Notes under the pieces: model-generated
Told to the model about the DNA's origin: nothing
Database searches by the model: none
Seen by the model: the letters and a program-made list of their open reading frames with translations, nothing else
Shown here: positions 1 to 11,655 of the stretch, piece after piece
Position numbering within the stretch: the stretch's first letter is position 1
Layout: every line of letters begins with the position of its first letter
Position numbers and translations under genes: made by a program
Source of the DNA: Erigeron canadensis
Lineage: Eukaryota; Streptophyta; Magnoliopsida; Asterales; Asteraceae
Assembly: GCF_010389155.1 (NCBI RefSeq)
Contig: NC_057763.1
Location: 7,440,649 to 7,504,648 of the forward strand
DNA length: 64,000 nucleotides
Direction: 5' to 3'

Positions 1-240
1 TGACGCTCTTTTGATAATGAGTTGATCCTCTAAGCTCATGTCTCTCCTTTTTCGCTGATTGCATATCCCACTATGATCCTATATCTTTCTGGGATTACTT
101 TGTCATGGGAAGGTTCTCCGGATATGCCTGTGTTGATCTGGTGTTGTAAAGGTATTATCCCTTCTTCCTTTCTTCTCTTTTTTGTATTTTTTTTTTGGCT
201 GTGCGTTGTTGTCTGATATTTTCCATATTGCGTTTGTAGA

Positions 241-1546
241 GTTGAATCTTAGGGATGTTGTCATTATGAATCCTCGGGGAATGGTAGTTGGCAAGAGACC
301 CTTGGTTCCCTCTAACGGTGAGGGACCTTCGTTTGGTGGTGTGTAGCTGCCGCCTCCAAAAAGATGAAGGACTGGTGAGGGCCCTTCTGTTGTAGGAGGT
401 TTTGTGGGTAACGAGACTCCTGTGATTATCCTTGATTCGCCTACGAGGAATGAGACTGATGCATCGGTTACTCTTCCAGCTGCTAGTGGTGATCAAGGTT
501 TGTGGTTTCGAATTTGCTTTTGTTTTTATTCATAATGCACCTCTGATTTACATGTATTCTTGTTCTATCTTCAGCTGGAACTTCCGACCCTGGACAGAGG
601 CCTGAGAAGGAACCAGTTGATGAAACTGGAGCCACTACAACTGTTGCTGGAGCTTCTGCTGGTGTTAGGGCTTCCACAGTTAGGCCTACCTCCACTGGAG
701 CTACCACAACTATTTTTCCATAATTTATGAATCTTTGTTGATTGTTTTGACTTGCTTTTTCTCCCTTGGGTTGTTTCTGATTGTGATCTATGTTTAGGGA
801 TCTATGTTCTTGGTGATTTGCCTGATCCTCAGCTTTGCCGGCAGAGTTTAAATATGATGGTCCCCAGTCATTTGAGGACCATACTAGAGACCATGCTTGT
901 TCAGAGGCTTGCTGAGATTTCTGATCAAGCTTTGTTTACTGCTAGCATGATTAGTTCTGCTGCTGCTGCTGCTGCCAGGGTGCGCTATCTTAAGGAATGT
1001 TTAGAGAGGCATAGGTAATAATTGGTTTCCCTTAGAGCTACTCTGTCTACCTTAGGTGATTCTGCAACAGTTGATTCTTTGTGGAGGGAACTGTCTGACT
1101 CACAGGAGGCACTGTGTCATGCTATTCAGAGTCTGGATGCTGCTCATGAGCGCATTGTCTCTCTTATCTCTGATGGGCCTGATGCTATGATCAACAAGTT
1201 AGAATCAGAACTCGAGGATGCCAGGAACGCGAACAGGCAACTGATTTCTGGTGTTATTCCTAATGTTTTCCGAATGCTGATGGCGAGCCATGAGTTTGAT
1301 CAGAGTTTAGATGAGTTGGTTGAGGCTAAACGAGCTGATGCTCGAGCCGTGTTTGCCCTTCGTCTGGAGCGTGATGGAGTGCTCACTCTGGGAGGGAATA
1401 GGGAGAGTTTTCTTGGCAGAGAGACAAGGAATAATAATGCTGAGGAGGCAATAAGGAATATTACTTATCTTTATATTCAGCGGATAGCCTCTAATCCCGA
1501 TGCCTCTATTTCTGATTTGTATGGTATTAGGCCTCAAGGGATGTAA
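241..1546 (+). pseudogene. Antisense extra ORF of a Tat-type gypsy element
   Basis: The last part (about 800-1546) encodes a coiled-coil-like protein: NMMVPSHLRTILETMLVQ, an Ala run, then a helix-rich stretch around SLWRELSDSQEALCHAI and a C-terminus ending at 1546. It resembles the C-terminal half of plant proteins annotated 'transposase (putative) gypsy type'; this is recognition from memory, not a search. Two adjacent stop codons (1016-1021) interrupt it. Upstream, 260-497 and about 575-722 are open and are separated by an intron-like segment (GT at 498, AG near 574); a second AG acceptor lies near 798. It runs opposite to gag and protease, as known for additional ORFs of Tat elements. The function of these ORFs is unknown. 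Confidence 0.5.
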
Positions 1547-2078
1547 ACTGTTTATACTTTCTCTTCTTGTATAGTTCCACCTCCATATCATGCTTTATCG
1601 TTGCTTTGCTTGCTGCCTTGCGGGATCCTCCGTTCACAAAAATGTGGCATTCCGTTTTTTTATGGGAGAAAGATGGCCCTTGCATTCTTCAAGAGAATGT
1701 CTTTTGGTCTAATTGCTTGTGCACTACAATCATAAGGAGAGTTTTGCTTATGCATTAGACTTCATGGGTTATTACCTCATGATTTGTTTGAAAAGTCTTA
1801 TGGGCGTCCCCTTAACAATTCAAAGATTAAAGATTTTTATGCACATTTAGAATATTACGATCGTTTTTTTTATTTGGGAGCTTGTAAGTACATGGCAGGA
1901 GGATTTTACAAAATAAAATTTATATTTTTCCTAGCTGCTACTTTTATGCTGCCCTATTTGCTTCGTTAATTTGGCTTATCCCGGGGGGGAGATGATACTC
2001 CAGCCGGTCTTGATGCCTTCTGAAGTCTTTCGTCCGGTGTCCTATGCATCCTCCGTTTCTACGGAGCTTCCTGCATTT
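1547..2078. other. Spacer between gypsy protease and antisense ORF
   Basis: There is no recognisable coding region. Short open frames on the plus strand here have no family resemblance. A G-run (cccgggggggagatg) lies at 1980-1996. Reverse transcriptase, RNase H and integrase would be expected in this interval in a complete element and none is visible. Confidence 0.5.
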
Positions 2079-2900
2079 TCATCTTTGGAGGACCCTTCTT
2101 CTGCAGCAGGTCCCCATTGTCCCCTGGGTCCCTTCTGAATGATTCTCCGGCCTGTTGCGTTTGTACCATGGCACGAAGCTCTCACCCTTTATTTCTAGAG
2201 TAATTAGGGAGGTTATTGTTTGCATTCCTCCGCGAGATTTGTACTGCACGCAACCATGTATTGTGGATACTACCATCTGGAATTTCCTTAAACTTTCCCT
2301 GCCCAGGAGCATGTCGTAGGGTGATCTTGCTTTGATCACGACTGCTAAGATTCTCTCGGTTCTTTGCCAGGGGAATCCTCCGATAGTGGCGTCCAGCCAT
2401 ATTTCTCCTAATGGGCGGGTCCGTTCACTAGGCGAATCCTACCACTTCACCTTTCAGTGGTAGGATAGTTTCTCGCAGCTTCTTCTGCAGTCGAAGGAAA
2501 CTTTTCTCATAAATTATGTCACGTCCACTCCCGGTATCCACTTGTGTATTTTTTAGGCATACACTACCTATGTTTACTTTTATTTGTACCGGGTCCGCCG
2601 AGCCTTCACCGTCCAGACCACCAAAGTGATAATGTTGGGGTCCTTCTTTGATCAAGGTATTTGACAGTATCCTTCTTCGGTGCTCCTCTGGCTCTGGTTC
2701 ATCGAAGCAAGGTCTAATCCTCTTTACCAGGTGTGATAGCTTATTTTCCTTTGCTGCGTCGTCTATTTACCTTAATAGTTCCCTGCAATAGTCTGTGCTA
2801 TGGCCATATCCGTTGTGGAAATAACAGAACTTATCCAAGTTCCTGGTACCTTTTCCGGATAACGGTGCAGGTCGAACATCTTTGCTATCTCTTCTGATGA
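2079..2900 (-). pseudogene. Gag knuckle and aspartic protease remnant, Ty3/gypsy
   Basis: Three pieces lie in order on the minus strand. At about 2780-2835 a knuckle reads FCYFHNGYGHSTDYC, the C-x2-H-x4-H-x4-C form common in plant gypsy Gag. At 2428-2655 a protease piece contains VDTGSGRDIIYEKSF; D-T-G is the retropepsin active site. At 2079-2339 follows SPYDMLLGRESLRKFQ, matching the 'SpYn.iLGR..L' segment after the protease in these polyproteins. The pieces sit in different frames with stops between them. No RT motif follows. The protease would cut the Gag-Pol polyprotein if it were expressed. Confidence 0.7.
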
Positions 2901-3007
2901 CATGATTTCTGACGGAGTTTTCCGGAAGTTAGCAATTGTTCTTTTATAACTTTAATTCTGTAAACAGAGGAGGATTCCTCTGTCAAGACGTCTTCCTTTA
3001 CTTCGGT

Positions 3008-3553
3008 TCATTTCCCGCTCTTCTTCGTCATAGTTTTCCATTTAGTCATAGCTTTTTCTGCTATTTCTTCTGCACTCTTCCAGTCGTGGAACTTGCCGAC
3101 CAGATCTCCGTAGCTGGTTGGTTTGCTGAGGCACAGGTACCTCATTAGTTCTTTCGATCTGAGCCCATGTATGGCTTCGGATATTCTTTCTTCTTCAGAC
3201 AAACGTACTAGGTTTTGTGTGCTATCTCCGTATCGCTTTAGGAAATCTTCTGCTTCTTCGTTTCTCCCCTGTTTTATGTCGTGCGCCCAAAGATGGGAAC
3301 CAGACTCTTCCTTCAGTTGTGTTTTAAAATCTTCAGCGTCATGTATGCTTTCCTTGGGTAGGCTTTCCAACCAATCCTTAAACTTTCCACGTAGGAGGTG
3401 GAGGATGACATTGCAGACCATCGAGCCATTCCATTCTTCGATCTGAGCTATGTTATCGATTTCCCGAAGGAAGGTGTCAGCATCGGAGGTGCCGTCATAC
3501 CAGGGGAGCATTAACTTGTCTAGCAGCTTCACCGGTGGCGTATGAGGGCGCAA
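3008..3553 (-). pseudogene. Gag core (retrotransposon gag domain), Ty3/gypsy
   Basis: This 181-residue frame has the plant gypsy Gag signature: LMLPWYDGTSDADTFLREI near residues 15-33 (the usual 'kYdGtsDP..hl..f' opening), then WNGSMVCNVILHLLRGKFKDW and a region around FLKRYGDSTQNL like the 'fl.rF...' segment of the family. Gag forms the virus-like particle that packages element RNA. The frame stops at 3008 before the knuckle found further left (about 2780-2835), so the polyprotein is interrupted. A start at 3553 is only the first Met in the open frame; the real start is probably upstream. Confidence 0.75.
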
Positions 3554-3646
3554 CTTCTTTATAAACTGTTCTCATGACCCTCCATGCCTGGTTTCTGGCT
3601 CTTTTTGTTCAGTTTTGTCTTTCTTGACTTTAACCATGGGGTCCAT

Positions 3647-3991
3647 CTAAGGGTACTGCGGGGTTACCAGCCCGTATGGGTAATACCATGATGCTTGCAT
3701 ATGCCTCGGATGACCTCCGGCTAAGGGTAGCATCCCCGTCTGTTGAAACTGTGATGCCCCATACGGGTAAAAACACCCTCCGTAATGATACGATGGGTGC
3801 TGTGGCTGGTATGTTGCTACTTGCGTGAAACCTGATACTGTACTTGTTGTTGGATTCCCTTGGTAGATTGAGTGTGGCGGGTGGACGGCCACCGAATTTT
3901 TTGTCATCTCGAGGTTGGCACTGTGCTTGTTCTTAATCTCCCTTTCCTTATCTGGGCTTTTCACAGGTGATTGCTGGCTATCTTCTCTCAT
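3647..3991 (-). pseudogene. Gag N-terminal low-complexity fragment
   Basis: A 114-residue open frame lies upstream of the gag core on the same strand and is rich in Pro, Gln, Tyr and Gly, for example QPQHPSYHYGGCFYPYG. It lies between the PBS and the gag core, where gypsy Gag starts, but it is out of frame with the downstream ORF and ends in a stop. I read it as the disordered N-terminal part of Gag broken by mutation. No catalytic motif is expected. It could instead be leader sequence that is open by chance, but the composition is protein-like. Confidence 0.4.
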
Positions 3992-4410
3992 TTTCGCAGG
4001 GTTGACTCCTTCACTTTGATCATGGGTTATGGTTTCTTTCGGGTGTTCCCCCGTTGTTGGTGGTGGGATGTCCTGTGTTAGGCATACTGGAGACTATACA
4101 ACGTCCCCCCTTAGTCCGCCTGGCGTGTTTCTTTTATTATCGTGCCTTTCGCTTTTAGAATCGGGAATGATTGTGCCATTCGTTAGCGATTTCTGACAGA
4201 CTGGCTGATCTACCACCAGTCGTTAGGGCATGGTTGGTGCGCGCCGTTTCCCCGCACGTCTACAGGATTGATGTTTTTGACGGGGGAAACTTGGTCACCG
4301 CCCTCATGCCGGTTGTGCACGATTTCCAATACATACTGCCCTGAAAGGGAATCTTGGTCTGACATAATGCTATTTTTTGATCGTGGCTAGGTTTGAATCT
4401 AAGGACAAAG

Positions 4411-4431
4411 GTCCCACGGATGACGCCAATT
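4411..4431 (-). other. Primer binding site of the gypsy element
   Basis: Immediately inside the LTR the minus strand reads AATTGGCGTCATCCGTGGGA. This resembles the tRNA-complementary TTGGCGCC-type PBS of plant Tat and Athila elements, with a few differences. It fixes the LTR boundary and the minus-strand orientation. Confidence 0.55.
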
Positions 4432-5065
4432 TGTTTGATCAAATAATCGCACTATGACCCAATCGGAGGTGTGGGTAGAGTTGGTGGTGTTTTGTCGGCG
4501 ATTCCCTTCAGGTCAGAGGGTCGAGGACCGCTTTACGCCTACAATTGTTGGTCCTAAGCCGATTCGTTCGACTTAGGGTTTATTCGAAGGTCGGATAAAC
4601 GATGGATGATTGTGGGGTTTTAGTATATTGCGTATTGTGTATCTGATGAATGTGTCGTATGGGTTCTTCCTCTATTTATTTAGAGGGTAGATAACTTGGA
4701 GAGGAGGGTAAGAGAATTAGGGTAAATCTCTTCCTCCTTTGAGAATATCTTATTTCCTTCTTTGAGGAGATTTGTGGTAATCTTGTTACCAAGCCGTGTC
4801 CGACTTAATCGGAGCTTAAGTATTTGTCTAATCGGATAATCATGGAGATGATCTATATCCGACCTTGTTTGTCTCCTTGGAGCTGGGTAATTTCTTCCTT
4901 GGGCTCCGGACTGATTATGCTGGGCGGAGGATGAGCTCCGTTCTGGATATATATACAAGTGATTTTACCTGTGCGAAGGTGACTTCGTATTTTGCTTCGG
5001 GTACGGAGCTAGAGCTCCGTATAGGTATATCATCAGTGGTCCTTCGGCGTCGTTAAAGAAAGACA
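4432..5065 (-). repeat. 5' LTR of the gypsy element
   Basis: On the minus strand the LTR would run from TGTCTTTC (5065) to ATCAAACA (4432), giving TG...CA ends with TGT/ACA termini. It lies directly against the primer binding site. An AT-rich TATA-like stretch on the minus strand lies near 4670-4685. The inner end is well placed by the PBS. The outer end at 5065 is my best guess because the second LTR is outside the window. Confidence 0.55.
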
Positions 5066-5640
5066 ATGTCAATTCAACTGAATAAGCCGTTTATGCCTTT
5101 ATGCATTGGTGGTTAGTTACTCCGCCCGGAATACTCAAACGTGACTATGCCACGAGAGGTATCATGATTCCCAAACCATGTGACCATGTACACACTAGCT
5201 CCTTGGAACTAGCACGGGTTAAGCTTAACACAAGACTTTTTATATGCTCGAGACTTCTTAATTATAATAGCTTAGGCTAACTTTCACCTAAACTAATCAC
5301 ATATAATCATCTTTACTTTTAGGGCCCTTAATCGTGCACGTGTCATGACAATCCTATTCATATGTCTAGTGACTAGGTTGTTCAAGCCATGCAAACATTC
5401 ATATAATCATAACATTTCATCATTTCATATCACATGCATATCATCATACCGTTAAAGCATACATAACTTACCATTCACCATTAATGGTAATCATACATGT
5501 CCCATGAGAATCTCCCATATGTTTGTTGTACCATCAGGGACGAAAGATGTTATCTTACCTCGAGTAGGATAATATATAACTCAACTCGTTAATCCGCCAG
5601 GCACTTACACAACAATATATTTTTATTTTACTTATAATGA
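5066..5640 (-). repeat. Decayed LTR fragment, chromovirus-like
   Basis: Read on the minus strand, this stretch has the texture of long chromovirus LTRs: phrases such as GGGAATCATGATACCTCTCG and repeated ATATGAAATGATGAAATG-like words. No TG...CA ends or TSD can be seen, so it is truncated on both sides. The call rests on resemblance only. Confidence 0.25.
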
Positions 5641-7854
5641 AATTTATTTGCGTTTTAGAGATCATTGCCTATACAGATAATCACCTAGAAGGTAGTTCAA
5701 AACAAGGCAACCCTTAAGTTTGATGCTTTAAGCAAATGGGTTAGTTAGAAGGACAGAGTTGACATTTGATTTTAGAATTTAGATATCGGCATATTCTAGG
5801 CAAGCAATTTTATATATTGTAGAAGAAATAGAGTGAAAAGTAGGGGTCCAATATGACAACATATATAACTGCGTCCGTTTGTTGCGTCCCTACAGATTAC
5901 TTTCAGTAAAATTTTGTATAAGGTCAAAGTGGTCTGAGATTGATTCATAGACCATCGACGGGTGGGTTAGCTAATTTAGTAGAATTTTTGGCTTTTAGGA
6001 AAAAAATATTAAGGTTTAAATCTTGACATTGATGTTTTTTCCTTTAATCACTTGCTTTAAGATGAAGTGGTCAGAATCCTCTTTGGGGGAACTAAAGGAG
6101 GAGATATTGGCTTGGAAATCCAGAATCGAATCTTAATTCTCTGTGGTTTCTGGGATGCATTTACTTCTTGAGCGTGTCTACATATATGTTATCACTCCTG
6201 TTATGTAGGAACGCGTGAGTTCCAACTTACCTTAGATTTCATTAATGAGGTTCAAACCATTAACATCTAATACTTGTAGTTAAAAAAAAAGAAAAGGATT
6301 TAGCTATTTTAAAACACAAACACATGCGTCACACATGTGTCGGTGTGTTCTTTAGTGTTTTTTTTTTCTTTTGTTAATTAAACTCTTATGTGATTAATCA
6401 TTTATTAGAATGTTATTCGAATATTTGTGTTAAACATGAGTAGTTAATTAAATTGTATATATGTGTAGTTAGATATTATCATTTGTGTTTATGAGCATTC
6501 GAAAAAGAATAACTATCGTTGTTTATTCCATCTAAAAGATCCAAATGATTGAAAGTTTGAAACTAATATTACATATTTTAGACTAATAAACTAACATATA
6601 TTAATTTCTTAATTATTTTGGATCTAGACAATCTTCACAATTTTTTTTTTAAAGATATCACAATATGATTGTAAGTTTGTGACACGTACACCATGTCTAT
6701 AATAATACTAGTGCTCAGGTATTTACTACACTAAGGCTAGATCCGGAATAATCCTAGGTTATGCTTACGGACGAGTAGTTTCAAAATATTCTATCAATTT
6801 GGAAATTTGCTAGCTGAATAGCCATTCCATCGGTCAAAATATTCCCAAAAATTACCGCCCGTTCATCATTGATCGACCCATGTATGGTCGTGCCCTGCAA
6901 ATAGAAAAAAAATACATGAAAAAATCTGGTAAGTTCTCTTATAAAGTTTCTATGTATTATTAATAATGTACCTATCGTCGAAACAGAGCTTGCTTTTATA
7001 TTAGACTATATACCAATCAATAAAAATAAACATATATTAATAATTAAAAATAAAGTAGTTGCATTGCGTACGAAGATCAAGTACTAATTCTTGATGGGTA
7101 AGTTTATGTTTCACAAATCTCTATATATATTCTTAGTAAATTGATTTTTGATGACAACTTTTGATGTTCTTTTAGTTAAAGCTAATTCAAGAGTGTTTTT
7201 CATATGCAACGAAAAGCTAGCGAGCAAACAGTAATTTCTTTTGGTTTCCATCAAATATAGACGAATTAAAAATTTACACAGTAATAGTATGATTCGAGGA
7301 ACCATCAATATGACCAATATCACAACTTATTCAATACGAAATTTAAAAAAGAAACATATAAAATTAACTCCATATAAATATTGATTCCAATTTACTTTTT
7401 TTCCAACTTTAGTTAAATAAAAAGAGAAATAAATAATGTACAGTATATAATTTGAAAAATACATATCAACTCATCAACAAAGATTATCTCGAACGTTTTA
7501 ATTTTCTTTAGGTTGTTCCACTCTGAAATAATCCATACATGCGCAACATGGAGTCGTAGTTGATGATTAATATGTGTTGGCTTAAGATCTTCAAGATGAA
7601 CTAATGTGGACTTATTTTTTGTTGTTGAAGAAGAAGCCATAATGAACCTATAATAAACAACAAACTAAATTAAAAGAGATAATAATAACAATAACATAAG
7701 AATTCAATGTTAAATAATAATAATAATGATTAAATATGAACAAAGTATATAAGTAAAAAAAACCTTTTTGGTGATTGATCGTAGGGTTTTTTTTTGCCGT
7801 AGGTTTTTTTTTTCTTTTGTTGAGAATATGTGAGGTTTTTTCTAGGTGTTATAG

Positions 7855-7907
<53 letters not shown>

Positions 7908-8180
7908 GATTTTTTTTATAAGATTTTTTTTAAAGGTTGGCCTTTTATTAAATAAATATTAAAAAAATAGAGGATTAATAAGGAGGGAGTATTAGACTAA
8001 AGGAGAAAAATTAGGGATGTCAAGTGTACCCCAACCTCCTCTTTTAGTTATATTATTATTATAGATTTGACGTAGTTTACATTCGCAAATAAATGTTTAT
8101 TCTATTTGTGTCTATGTTTGTTATAATTTTAAATATTTTTAGTTAATTTGGATAAGCATGACACGAGCATGATGAAGTCA
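5641..8180. other. Gene-free AT-rich DNA
   Basis: I see no coding region or complete element. The short open frames at 7111-7323 and 7413-7640 on the minus strand are AT-driven and have no family features. A microsatellite lies at 7855-7906. Confidence 0.5.
7855..7906. repeat. (TAA)n microsatellite
   Basis: About 17 uninterrupted copies of a TAA/ATA trinucleotide, flanked by T-rich DNA. It is a likely length polymorphism between individuals. Confidence 0.95.
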
Positions 8181-8189
8181 TAGAAAATG

Positions 8190-9193
8190 GAGTTAAATGC
8201 AAGAACGGTCCTTTTTGCAACGGCAGTCTCTCTCTAGATTTTTTTAGTGACGGTGGTCCCTGAAGTTAGGTCTCAGTTGCAACGGCAGTCCCTCTCTAAC
8301 GGATTCGTTAATTAATGCCGTTAAGTTTTCCATGTGAGTAGCACCTGAGGGTTATCAATGTCCTTTTACCTACACAAACACAGGGTGTTCAAAAGTATCC
8401 ATATCCGACCCTGTAATCTAAAAATCCGATCTAAATTTATTTGAAAAGTTGGATATTCGAACTTCGGATATCCTAAATTTCGGATCCGGATAATGATTTT
8501 TGAAAATCTCGGGCATTCGAAAATATGCAAGAATATTCAAAAAGTTTGGATATTGAAATTCACTATGCGAAAGTTTGAATAATTAAAAATCAGATAGTTG
8601 AAACTTGGAATCCTACTGACATTTTGGATAAAGGATTTCAATATCTGAACATATTCAAAATTTTGGATATTCGAAGTTTTTGGATATTCGAACTATTCGA
8701 ATTTTAGAAAAAAAAAATTATCCTAGGTATTTTCATATTCAGACTAAGTTTCAGATATTTTCGTAAAGTTTAGAACATTTTCGGATATTGAAAATAATCT
8801 TTTTCGATATTTTTTGACATTTTCAGATATTTTCGGATTTAAGAAAAAAATATTATAGTTCTTAAACTTTTTCAAAAGTCACTATTTGAATTTAAGTCTG
8901 AAATATAAGGTATTTGACTTTTCGAAAAAAACAATATCAGATTTTCGGATAACAGGTTCGGATATGCATGGATAATCTTAAACATCCCTACGTTTGTGTA
9001 GGTGGAAAACATCCCTACTTATCACTTGCTACTCACATGGGAAATTTAACGACATTATTTAACGGTTCTGTTAGAGAAGGACTTCCATTGCAAATGAAAC
9101 ATGTCTTCAGGGAACCTCGTTGCTAAAAATTCAAGAGAACGACTGCCTTTGTGAAAACTGACAAATCACAGAGACCATTTTTGCATTTAACTC
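8190..9193. mobile_element. Mutator-like foldback MITE with ~230-bp inverted repeats
   Basis: The left end (GAGTTAAATGC...) is matched by the reverse complement of the right end (...GCATTTAACTC) over about 230 bp, including shared phrases such as CATGTGAGTAGCA and CCTACACAAAC. Flanks TAGAAAATG (8181-8189) and TATAAAATA (9194-9202) agree at 7 of 9 positions, consistent with the 9-bp target duplication of Mutator-like elements. There is no transposase; the interior (8400-8990) is a degenerate low-complexity repeat of GGATATTCGAA-like words. It is therefore non-autonomous. Confidence 0.8.
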
Positions 9194-9430
9194 TATAAAA
9201 TATTATCAACAACATTGTTTAGTGATCTTTAGTAGTAGTTGTATTATTTTAGATATGAAAAAATGATTAGATGCGGTTTGGGACGAGAAGTTAGTTTAAA
9301 GTTTGTAATTTTCGTAATTTTTTTCTTTCTTGAATAGTGAGGCTGTTTACCTAATAGAATAATAACGAACAACACTAGTCTTGAGGTTTTATTTTTATTT
9401 TTTTTATGTCTACAACAATTTATTAATTAA

Positions 9431-10082
9431 CTAGGAAATTCGAAACCCGCGTTGCGGGGTCTCAATTGTCTTATTGAAACGCTTATATTATTGTGGTGTA
9501 TTTGTATTGAATCTTCAACCACTTATTAATAAAAAATCATTTTGTCATTAATATGTTTGTTTAAAAGTGTGCAAGAAATCAAAAAATAATTCGTAGTAGA
9601 AACCGAACGGGATATGATATAGCAAAAACATCAAGATATTAGTTTAGAGTTCAAGCGAATGCGATGTAATAAAATGTAAATAGTGGTACGATGTGTGACA
9701 CAAAAAGGTTGGATGACACAAAAAAGTTGGATGACTCAAAAGGAAAATAATATCGAAAAAAATAAAAAAGTAACATGTAGTAGAAAATCCGTAAGGGATG
9801 CGATTTAGCAAAGTCGGAATAGTGGTACGAGGTGTGACATAAACAAATAGTAACTCGCCATGTAGGCGGGTTACTATGCAAAAAAATCTATGGAACAAAT
9901 CAAGAATAACCGAAAGAGAAAAAACTCAAACGAAATCCGATATGACAAAATCTGAATAGCGATACGAGGTGTAAAATCAACCATTGATCAAGTGACACGA
10001 GTTGGACGTTAATTGGTGACAAGTGGCAAAATATTAACAGGGATGACACTATTCATAGCCATGCCCTTAATATATATAGTGA
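9431..10082 (-). mobile_element. Non-autonomous Helitron
   Basis: On the minus strand it starts TCACTATATATATTAAGG (10082) and ends CTAG (9431-9434). A GC hairpin CCCGCAACGCGGG lies about 11 bp before the CTAG end. It is inserted between A (on the 5' side) and T, as Helitrons do, and has no target duplication. No Rep/helicase coding is present. The interior contains three degenerate copies of a roughly 138-bp unit (near 9661, 9799 and 9936) sharing GTGGTACGAGGTGTGACA-like text. Confidence 0.8.
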
Positions 10083-10085
10083 TAG

Positions 10086-10143
10086 TAATTGGTGACAAGT
10101 GGCAAAATATTAATGGACATGATATGCCTTTTAATATATATAG
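10086..10143 (-). repeat. Second Helitron 5' end, partial
   Basis: Directly beside the Helitron's 5' end is a diverged copy of the same terminal ~60 bp: GGTGACAAGTGGCAAAATAT followed by an AT-rich end TTAATATATATAGTA. It is either a remnant of an older Helitron into which the complete one inserted, or a duplicated 5' end. Confidence 0.6.
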
Positions 10144-10486
10144 TAATAGTAATAGTAATAGTCACGTATGTTTAAAATTGTTGTACGGGTAATAACACTA
10201 GATGGTTCACTTTTCCGAAGTTAAATAAACACACTTCTATGGCTTGGTTATCCACTTGTCATATGTTAATAGTAGGATCCTGTTTCAATTATTCTTCATC
10301 GTTACAATGATAATAAATTAATCACATTATAGAATAGCTAATTAATATGTTGGACACTAATTAGATCAATGAGGTGGTACCCATCAACATCAAGTGATAG
10401 ACCTTTTGAATTCTTGGACTCATCTCTTTGGTTTTTTCATGTTTATTTATTTTCTACTCACCATAGTCGAAGAAACTTTGAATTAA

Positions 10487-11646
10487 GAGTTAATTTCACA
10501 AATGGCCTATATGGTTGTTAAAATTAGCATTTTGTACCCTGTGGTTTATTTTTGTTACTAAAAGCCATGTAGTTATATTTTGTACCCTGTATTTTGCTCC
10601 GTCAAGATCCTCATGTGTAATGCACACGTGGGTATATCCGTCCTTTTATATTTACATAACTCTTCTTGTCACTATGCTCTCCGAGCGTCTAAGTCGTCTA
10701 CACCCATCTTTTTACTTAATCCAGTTCACTAATTTCATCATTCTCATATTTCAATTATCTTCATCTCAACAAATAATTTACAACAAATCTATCATAAAAA
10801 GCAAATAAATTAATTTATCTATAGCAATTTACTATTCATATCTTGAAGCCCATTTCAAGGCCTTCATCTATACAATCAATTTACTATCTTAAAACCCCCA
10901 CATTTATACGGCCACACTTACTACCTTTATTAGCTCCAATAACAAACAAATTTCAAGGATATGGGCTCCCATCTTATACCTGTTCTTCGATCGAATAACT
11001 AACAAATTTTAAGAATCACATGGAAATCGATTGATGGCGATAGTCAGTCAGTTTTTTCGGCAACAGGTGGTTGCAAGGCTGTTTCTTTGGGTTTAGGTAA
11101 CAGCGCTAAGATTTTTGAGATCTATTTTAGATCTGATCTTTTTTTTTTTGTTAATTCGGATTTTGATTTTTGATAAGATTTGTAATTTTAAAATTAATTA
11201 GTGTATGGATTTGTATGTAATGTATATGTAATAAAGAAGTCTTGATGAGCAATAGCAGGGATATAGAAAGAGTTACAATGGATGTATAAAAACAGGAAAA
11301 TCCGAATTCACAAAAGAAACACTTGTTTTTAGTGTCTTGTGTGTTAAGATGTTGGGTTTTTAAGGGAGGCATTTATGTTATTACTTTCTCTAGATTTTGT
11401 AGCTAATGATGTGATGAAAATGACAACTTTAGATATATTTTGTTGGTAAAGAAGATAAGAAAAAGACGAATATATCCTAATATGCACTGCACATAAGGTT
11501 CATGACGGAGCAAAACTGATGTCCGTTAAAAGCAGAGGTGAGTGGCGATACAAAATGCAACTACAAGGGCATCTAATGACAAAAAAAAGCACAAGGTGTG
11601 AAATACTAATTTTGAAAACCACATGAGCCATTTATGAAATTAACTC
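10487..11646. mobile_element. Second Mutator-like MITE with ~190-bp inverted repeats
   Basis: The left end GAGTTAATTTCACAAATGGC is matched in inverted form at the right end (GAAATTAACTC at 11646) for about 190 bp, including GCTCCGTCA and GCATTTTGTA. Flanks TTGAATTAA (10478-10486) and ATGAATTTA (11647-11655) agree at 7 of 9 positions, as for an aged 9-bp Mutator target duplication. No transposase is present; small open frames inside (10515-10808 and 11151-11372) are not convincing. Its GAGTTAA terminus is shared with the element at 8190. Confidence 0.75.
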
Positions 11647-11655
11647 ATGAATTTA

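Larger units (their letters stand above)
1..5065 (-). mobile_element. Partial Ty3/gypsy (Tat-like) retrotransposon
   Basis: Reading the minus strand from the right there is an LTR (4432-5065), a primer binding site, a gag ORF with a Cys/His knuckle, an aspartic protease motif, and then only about 500 bp before an opposite-strand ORF at 241-1546. Reverse transcriptase, RNase H and integrase are absent, so an internal deletion or a non-autonomous derivative is likely. The other LTR would lie left of the window. Tat-lineage plant gypsy elements are known to carry an extra ORF between pol and the 3' LTR, often antisense, and this arrangement fits. The lineage call is inference because RT, the usual classifier, is missing. 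Confidence 0.65.
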
